A DNA stretch of 9,279 nt from Gammaproteobacteria bacterium (lineage in GTDB: Bacteria > Pseudomonadota > Gammaproteobacteria > Steroidobacterales > Steroidobacteraceae). The DNA lies in contig JANXYA010000057.1 of NCBI GenBank assembly GCA_025350345.1, positions 1 through 9,279 on the forward strand. Reading direction: 5' to 3'. Each line of letters opens with the position of its first letter. Positions within the stretch are counted from its first letter, which is position 1. Position numbers and translations under genes: made by a program. This document shows, one piece after another, positions 4,232 through 9,279 of this stretch. The notes under the pieces were generated by a model. The model worked only from the letters and a program-made list of their open reading frames with translations. It searched no databases and had not been told where the DNA came from.

Positions 4232-7123
4232 ATGAATCCATCCTTGTCCGAGTGGATTGCATCGACGCCGCTGTCAGCGGGCAATGCGCCGTATGTTGAG
4301 GAGCTGTACGAGACGTATCTGCGCGATCCGCAGGGCGTCAGTGCGGCCTGGCGGGCCTGCTTCGAGGCCCTGCCAGGGCGTGGCGTGGCGGAGCAGCCGC
4401 ATCGCCCGATTGTTGCCGCCGTCGCAGCTCGGCTGGCCGCGCCGCGCAGGAGTGGCGATGAGGGTGTCGCGAGTGAAAAGCAGGGCGCCGTTTCACGCCT
4501 GATGCAGGCCTTCAGCAATCGCGGGCACCTGATCGCCCGCATCGACCCGCTCGGGCTGATGCAGCGCGAGCGACCGCGGGTGCTCGATCTTTCCCACCTT
4601 GGGCTGGGCGAAGCCGATCTCGACACCGAATTTTACACCGGCAGCCGCAACGCATGGATCGAGAAGCGCGCCACGCTGCGCCAGATACTCGCGCTTCTCG
4701 AGCAGATCTACTGCGGGTCGATCGGCGCGGAGTTTGCGCATGTCTCGGATACCGACGAGCGCCTGTGGCTGCAGGATGAATTCCAGCTCGGGCGCATCGA
4801 GCAGCGCTTCAGTGGCGAGGAACGGCGCAGCATTTTCTGGGAGCTCACGGCCGCGGAAGGGCTGGAGCGCTACCTGCATACGCGTTTTGTGGGGCAGAAA
4901 CGCTTCTCACTTGAAGGGAGCGATGCGCTGATCCCGCTGCTCGACGATCTGGTGCAGGAAAGTGGCCGTGGCGGCGTCGAGGAGGTGGTCATCGGCATGG
5001 CGCACCGCGGCCGATTGAACGTGCTGGTCAACGTGCTCGGCAAGTCCCCGGGCGAGCTGTTCTCGGAGTTCGAGGGCAAGCAGGAGCGGGACCAGGGTTC
5101 GGGCGACGTCAAGTATCACAAGGGATTCTCCGCCGACCTGCGCACACCGGGCGGCAACGTGCACGTCATGCTGGCCTTCAATCCCTCGCACCTCGAGATT
5201 GTCGATCCGGTCGTGGAAGGCTCGGTGCGCGCGCGCCAGGAGCGCCGGGGCGATGCGCGCGGCGACAAGGTGCTGCCGATATTGATCCATGGCGATGCGG
5301 CCTTTGCCGGGCAGGGGGTCGTCATGGAGACATTGCAGATGTCCCAGACCCGCGGCTATGGCACGGGTGGGACCATTCACGTCGTCAACAACAACCAGGT
5401 GGGCTTCACCATCAGCGAGCTGCGCGATGCGCGCTCGACCATGTATTGCAGCGATGTGGCGAAGATGATCGAGGCGCCGATCCTGCACGTGAACGCGGAT
5501 GATCCCGAGGCCGTGATCTTCGTGACCCGCCTCGCGTTGCGCTACCGCCAGCGCTTTCACAAGGACATCGTCATCGACCTGGTCGGCTACCGGCGCCTGG
5601 GCCACAACGAGTCGGACGAGCCTGCGGCCACGCAGCCGCTGATGTACCGCACGATCCGCGAGCACGCGCCGGTGCGCAGCCTCTACGCCGAGCGCCTGGT
5701 CGCCGCGGGCGTGCTCGGCGCCGGCGATGCGGAGAAGCTCGCCGAGCAGTACCGCAGCGCCCTCGATGAGGGGCGTCACCAGGTGCATCCCTCGCTGGGC
5801 ATGATCGGCAACAAGTACACGATCGACTGGTCGCGCTACCAGAGCGTCGATTCGGGCGAGCCGGTCCAGAGCGCGCTGACGGCCCAGCAGCTCGCCATGC
5901 TCGGCCAGCGCATCCTGCAGGTTCCGGAAGGTTTCACGCTCCATCCGCGCGTGGCGCAGGTCGTCGCCAACCGCGCGAAAATGCTCGCCGGTGAGTTGCC
6001 GCTCGATTGGGGCTGCGCCGAAACGCTCGCCTACGCTGCGCTCCTGGACGACGGCAGCGCGGTCCGCCTGTCCGGACAGGACAGCGGCCGTGGCACCTTC
6101 TTTCACCGGCACGCCGTGCTGCACGACCAGAACAGCGATCGCTGCTTCATTCCGCTGCAGCACATCCGGGATGGGCAGCCGCGCTTCACGGTGGTCGACT
6201 CGCTCCTGTCCGAGGAAGCCGTGCTCGGTTTCGAATACGGCTATTCCAGCACCAGCCCGGATTGCCTGGTGATCTGGGAGGGACAGTTCGGCGATTTCGT
6301 CAATGGCGCGCAGGTGCTGATCGATCAGTTCATCTCCTCGGGCGAGGCGAAGTGGGGGCGACTGTGCGGCCTGACGCTGTTCCTGCCGCACGGCTACGAG
6401 GGCCAGGGTCCGGAGCATTCCTCCGCGCGGCTCGAGCGCTTCCTGCAGCTGTGCGCCGAGCAGAACATGCAGGTGTGCGTGCCCTCGACGCCGGCGCAGA
6501 TGTTCCACATGCTGCGCCGGCAGATGCTGCGCAAATTGCGCAAGCCGCTGATCGTCATGACGCCCAAGAGCCTGCTGCGCCATGAACTATCGGTCTCGAC
6601 GCTGGCCGAGCTGACCGTCGGTGCTTTTTCCAAGCTGATCGATGAGATCGACCCGCTGTCACCGGCCGCAGTACAACGGGTGGTGTTCTGCAGCGGCAAG
6701 GTTTATTTCGACCTGCTGAAGGCGCGGCGCGCCCAGAAGCTGGCCACCGCCGCGGTGGTGCGCATCGAGCAGCTCTATCCCTTTCCACGGCAGGAGTACG
6801 CCGCGTTGCTGGCACGCTACCCCAATGCCACCCAGCTCGTGTGGTGCCAGGAAGAGCCGCAGAACCAGGGCGCCTGGTACCAGATCCGCAATCGGCTGCA
6901 GGACATCGCCGGCCCGGCCCGTCCGGTGTGTTACGCCGGACGCGCCTCGGCATCGGCCCCGGCGACCGGACTGCCGCGCATCCATGAGGCCGAGCAGCGC
7001 GAGCTGGTGCAGTGCGCACTGAGCGCGGTGAGCGTGGATCAGCCGGTGCCCAATCTGCCGCGACTGGCGCTCTCCAGCGCTGCCGGCCAGGGCGCCACGA
7101 CCAAGAAAAGGAAGAGCTCATGA
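4232..7123 (+). CDS. sucA: 2-oxoglutarate dehydrogenase E1 component
   Basis: This 963-residue thiamine-diphosphate enzyme decarboxylates 2-oxoglutarate and succinylates the lipoyl group of SucB in the TCA-cycle complex. The N-terminal segment (residues 1-50, with YVEELYETYLRDP) is the E1o-specific region that holds E1 in the complex. GMAHRGRL places His258, and DVKYH places His296; these correspond to E. coli His260 and His298, implicated in substrate handling. The cofactor-binding half carries GDAAFAGQG (354-362) and NNNQVGF (386-392). The C-terminal half contains RLSGQDSGRGTFFHRHAV and LPHGYEGQGPEHSSARLERF, both family hallmarks. The in-frame TAA at 4220-4222 and alignment to E. coli fix the start. 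It is about 30 residues longer than E. coli SucA (933), largely from a C-terminal tail ending TTKKRKSS. The family-typical proline near residue 397 is leucine. The stop overlaps the sucB start by 4 bases. Confidence 0.98.
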   Translation: MNPSLSEWIASTPLSAGNAPYVEELYETYLRDPQGVSAAWRACFEALPGRGVAEQPHRPIVAAVAARLAAPRRSGDEGVASEKQGAVSRLMQAFSNRGHLIARIDPLGLMQRERPRVLDLSHLGLGEADLDTEFYTGSRNAWIEKRATLRQILALLEQIYCGSIGAEFAHVSDTDERLWLQDEFQLGRIEQRFSGEERRSIFWELTAAEGLERYLHTRFVGQKRFSLEGSDALIPLLDDLVQESGRGGVEEVVIGMAHRGRLNVLVNVLGKSPGELFSEFEGKQERDQGSGDVKYHKGFSADLRTPGGNVHVMLAFNPSHLEIVDPVVEGSVRARQERRGDARGDKVLPILIHGDAAFAGQGVVMETLQMSQTRGYGTGGTIHVVNNNQVGFTISELRDARSTMYCSDVAKMIEAPILHVNADDPEAVIFVTRLALRYRQRFHKDIVIDLVGYRRLGHNESDEPAATQPLMYRTIREHAPVRSLYAERLVAAGVLGAGDAEKLAEQYRSALDEGRHQVHPSLGMIGNKYTIDWSRYQSVDSGEPVQSALTAQQLAMLGQRILQVPEGFTLHPRVAQVVANRAKMLAGELPLDWGCAETLAYAALLDDGSAVRLSGQDSGRGTFFHRHAVLHDQNSDRCFIPLQHIRDGQPRFTVVDSLLSEEAVLGFEYGYSSTSPDCLVIWEGQFGDFVNGAQVLIDQFISSGEAKWGRLCGLTLFLPHGYEGQGPEHSSARLERFLQLCAEQNMQVCVPSTPAQMFHMLRRQMLRKLRKPLIVMTPKSLLRHELSVSTLAELTVGAFSKLIDEIDPLSPAAVQRVVFCSGKVYFDLLKARRAQKLATAAVVRIEQLYPFPRQEYAALLARYPNATQLVWCQEEPQNQGAWYQIRNRLQDIAGPARPVCYAGRASASAPATGLPRIHEAEQRELVQCALSAVSVDQPVPNLPRLALSSAAGQGATTKKRKSS

Positions 7124-8340
7124 GCGTCGAGATTCGAGTGCCGCAACTCCCTGAATCGGTGGCCGACGCGACGCTGGTCGCCTGGCGCCGCCAGTCCGGC
7201 GAGACGGTCAGCCGCGATGAGAACCTGGCCGATCTGGAGACGGATAAAGTGGTGCTGGAAGTGCCTGCGCCGGTGGCGGGCGTGCTGCAATCGATCCGCA
7301 TCGCCCCCGGCACCACGGTCAAGAGCGGCGAGCTGCTCGCCGTGATCGAGGTCGGGGCGGCCGCCGCGACTCCGGCGCCGCCAATTGCTTCTGCGGCTGC
7401 GCCGGCCGCATCGGCTGCCTCGTCCGCGGCGTCGGAGCCCAAGCTGGGCCCAGCCGCGCAGCGCGTGGCGGAAGAGCTGGGGCTCCCGAAGGCCACGATC
7501 GCCGCCGCCGCCAGGGGCGGGCGCGTGTCAAAATCCGATCTGGTCAGCGCCGCCAGTGCCGCACCGGCGGCGGCGAAGCCGGCGCCGCTCGCGCGCGCAC
7601 CGGTCATTGCCCCGGGGATGCCGGCCGCCGGCGGCGGCGCGCGCGGCGAGCGGCGCGTGCCGATGACGCGCCTGCGCCAGAAGATCGCGGAGCGGCTGGT
7701 GCAGGCGCAATCGACGCAGGCGCTGCTCACCACCTTCAATGAAGTCGACCTGACCCATGTCAATGAACTGCGCGGCCGCTACAAGGACGCCTTTGAAAAG
7801 CAGCACGGCGTGAAGCTCGGGTTCATGTCCTTCTTCGTGAAGGCGTCGATCGAGGGGCTGAGGAAATATCCGCTGGTCAACGCTGCCGTGGAAGGCAACG
7901 AGATCGTCTACCACGAGTATTTCGACATCGGCGTGGCGGTGTCGACGGAGCGCGGGCTCATGGTACCGGTGCTGCGCGACGCGGACGCGCTGGATTTCGC
8001 CGGTGTCGAGCGTGGCATCGCCTCTTTTGCCCAGCGCGCCCGCGACGGCTCGATTGCGCTGGACGATCTCACCGGCGGCACCTTCAGCATCACCAACGGC
8101 GGGGTGTTTGGGTCGCTCCTGTCGACTCCGATCGTGAACGCGCCGCAGAGCGCAATACTCGGCATGCACAAGACCCAGCAGCGGGCGATGGTCATCGACG
8201 GTGAGGTCGTGGCGCGGCCGATGATGTACCTTGCGCTGAGCTACGATCATCGCATCATCGATGGCAAGGAGGCCGTGCAGTTCCTGGTGACCGTCAAGGA
8301 CTGCCTGGAGGATCCAGGCCGCATCCTGCTGGGAGTCTGA
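7120..8340 (+). CDS. sucB: Dihydrolipoyllysine-residue succinyltransferase (2-oxoglutarate dehydrogenase E2)
   Basis: This 406-residue core subunit accepts the succinyl group on its lipoyl arm and transfers it to CoA, giving succinyl-CoA. The lipoyl domain spans roughly residues 2-77, with the lipoylated Lys43 in LETDKVVLE. An Ala/Pro-rich flexible linker (about 78-107) leads to the E1/E3-binding domain (about 109-144, LGPAAQRVAEELGLPKATI). A second Ala/Pro/Gly linker follows, then the catalytic domain (about 179-406) with SYDHRIIDGKEAV carrying His377 and Asp381. There is a single lipoyl domain and the length matches E. coli SucB (405), which supports the succinyl rather than acetyl enzyme, as does the preceding sucA. 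The ATG at 7120 is chosen over longer in-frame extensions because AGGAAG (7109-7114) precedes it and MSVEIRVP is the standard start of the lipoyl domain. The ATGA overlap with sucA suggests translational coupling that balances the subunits. Confidence 0.97.
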   Translation: MSVEIRVPQLPESVADATLVAWRRQSGETVSRDENLADLETDKVVLEVPAPVAGVLQSIRIAPGTTVKSGELLAVIEVGAAAATPAPPIASAAAPAASAASSAASEPKLGPAAQRVAEELGLPKATIAAAARGGRVSKSDLVSAASAAPAAAKPAPLARAPVIAPGMPAAGGGARGERRVPMTRLRQKIAERLVQAQSTQALLTTFNEVDLTHVNELRGRYKDAFEKQHGVKLGFMSFFVKASIEGLRKYPLVNAAVEGNEIVYHEYFDIGVAVSTERGLMVPVLRDADALDFAGVERGIASFAQRARDGSIALDDLTGGTFSITNGGVFGSLLSTPIVNAPQSAILGMHKTQQRAMVIDGEVVARPMMYLALSYDHRIIDGKEAVQFLVTVKDCLEDPGRILLGV

Positions 8341-8341
8341 C

Positions 8342-9279
8342 ATGGCTGAAGCGCGTATGGACTACGACGTCATTGTGATCGGCGGTGGCCCGGCCGGATA
8401 CCCGGCTGCCATCCGCGCGGCGCAGAACGGCCTGAAGGTCGCCTGCATCGATGCCTGGCGTAATCGCGACGGCAGCAGCGCGCTGGGCGGCACCTGCCTG
8501 AACGCCGGCTGCATCCCGTCCAAGGCCCTGCTGGAATCCTCGGAGCTGTGGCATCGCGCGCAGCACGAGTTTGGCGTACACGGGATCAAGGTCGATGGCC
8601 TCTCCCTCGACCTGGCCGCGATGCAGAAGCGCCGCGCGACCATCGTGCGCAACATGACGGGGGGCATCGCCTCGCTCTTCAAGGCCGCGGGCGTGACCGC
8701 GCTCTTCGGCAAGGGCCGGCTGCTCGCCGATCGGGTGGTCGAAATCGCCTTGAGCGACGGCAAGAGCTCGCGGCTTACGGCGCGCCACGTGGTACTCGCT
8801 AGCGGCTCGGTGCCGACCGGGCTCAAGAGCCTGCCCTTTGATGGGACCCACATCATCGATTCCTGGGGCGCGCTCGAGCTCGAAGCCGTGCCACGCAAGC
8901 TCTGCGTCATCGGGGCGGGCGTGATCGGCCTGGAACTGGGCAGCGTGTGGCGCAGGCTCGGCGCCGAGGTGGTGACCCTGGAGGCGCTCGATGCACTGCT
9001 GCCGATGGCGGATGCGCAGCTGGCGGCGGAGGCGGGCCGGCACTTCAAGAAGCTCGGCCTGGACATACGGCTGGGTGCCAAGGTCAGTGCCGCGGTGCCC
9101 GGCAAGGAGGGCGTGAGCGTGCGCTATGCCGATGCCAAAGGTGAGCAATCCCTCATTGCCGACAAGGTCGTGGTCGCCGTGGGCCGCCGCCCCTATACGG
9201 ACGGATTGCTGGATGCGGGGAGCGGCGTCGCCCTCGATGAACGCGGCTATATCGTGGTCGATGAGCACTGCGCCACCGG
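8342..9279 (+). CDS. lpdA: Dihydrolipoyl dehydrogenase (E3), N-terminal 312 residues (3' end outside window)
   Basis: This FAD enzyme reoxidises the dihydrolipoyl arm of SucB and passes electrons to NAD+. The open frame runs off the window with no stop. Visible parts: the FAD-binding start VIVIGGGPAGY (10-20), the redox disulfide GGTCLNAGCIPSK (49-61, Cys52 and Cys57), ASGSVP (153-158) closing the first FAD region, the NAD-binding motif VIGAGVIGLELGSVWRRLGA (189-208) and VGRRPYT (280-286). The dimer-interface domain with the catalytic His-Glu pair is missing only because of the window edge. The insertion before the disulfide (WRNRDGSSALGG, 39-50) resembles the beta/gammaproteobacterial E3 subtype. 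GGGAG (8331-8335), inside the sucB end, lies 6 bases before the ATG at 8342 and favours it over the in-frame ATG at 8357. One base separates it from the sucB stop, so this E3 probably serves the 2-oxoglutarate complex, although it may be shared with others. Confidence 0.96.
   Translation, partial: MAEARMDYDVIVIGGGPAGYPAAIRAAQNGLKVACIDAWRNRDGSSALGGTCLNAGCIPSKALLESSELWHRAQHEFGVHGIKVDGLSLDLAAMQKRRATIVRNMTGGIASLFKAAGVTALFGKGRLLADRVVEIALSDGKSSRLTARHVVLASGSVPTGLKSLPFDGTHIIDSWGALELEAVPRKLCVIGAGVIGLELGSVWRRLGAEVVTLEALDALLPMADAQLAAEAGRHFKKLGLDIRLGAKVSAAVPGKEGVSVRYADAKGEQSLIADKVVVAVGRRPYTDGLLDAGSGVALDERGYIVVDEHCAT

Noticed and set aside
4907..6583. 558-codon open frame on the minus strand inside sucA
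   Set aside because: Same type of shadow: low-complexity H/R/Q/A/D-rich translation, no family motif, and complete overlap with conserved SucA catalytic sequence.
6555..7763. 402-codon minus-strand frame across the sucA/sucB junction
   Set aside because: It spans the ends of two well-supported genes in antisense. The Ala/Ser/Arg-rich translation simply mirrors the Ala/Pro linkers of SucB.

Overview
The window is ordinary core-metabolism chromosome from a GC-rich proteobacterium. The SucA, SucB and dihydrolipoyl dehydrogenase sequences and the sucA-sucB-lpd order (E3 directly behind E2) point to a gammaproteobacterium near Xanthomonadales/Nevskiales, or possibly a betaproteobacterium. That placement is inference from protein resemblance, not a database result. 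I see no RNA genes, insertion sequences, CRISPR arrays, phage genes or attachment sites.

Layout. (1) Bases 1-1635, plus strand: the 3' end of threonine 3-dehydrogenase (tdh) overlaps the start of an Fe-S L-serine dehydratase (sdaA) by 4 bases. Together they look like an amino-acid catabolism unit feeding threonine/glycine/serine carbon to pyruvate. (2) 1675-2133, minus strand: a small flavodoxin-like FMN protein, convergent with sdaA and divergent from the next gene. (3) 2222-3475, plus strand: a Bcr/CflA-type major facilitator drug exporter. (4) 3512-4066, plus strand: an exported PEBP-fold (YbhB/YbcL) protein with a good candidate promoter lying across the stop codon of the transporter. (5) 4067-4231: a 165-base intergenic region, GC-rich with a hairpin on the left and strikingly AT-rich on the right, which probably carries the promoter of the following operon. 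(6) 4232 to the window end, plus strand: sucA (E1), sucB (E2) and lpd (E3, cut by the window edge), encoding the complete 2-oxoglutarate dehydrogenase complex of the TCA cycle. sucA and sucB overlap by 4 bases and lpd starts one base after the sucB stop, so the three subunits are very likely co-transcribed and translationally coupled.

The genes I can name keep the family catalytic residues that fall inside the window. I did not find a convincing undescribed system. The points worth a second look are modest: the tdh/sdaA coupling, the self-inhibitory C-terminal cysteine of SdaA, the flavoprotein/exporter divergent pair, the promoter embedded in a stop codon, the inverted repeat and weak ribosome binding site before sucA, and small deviations and a basic tail in SucA.
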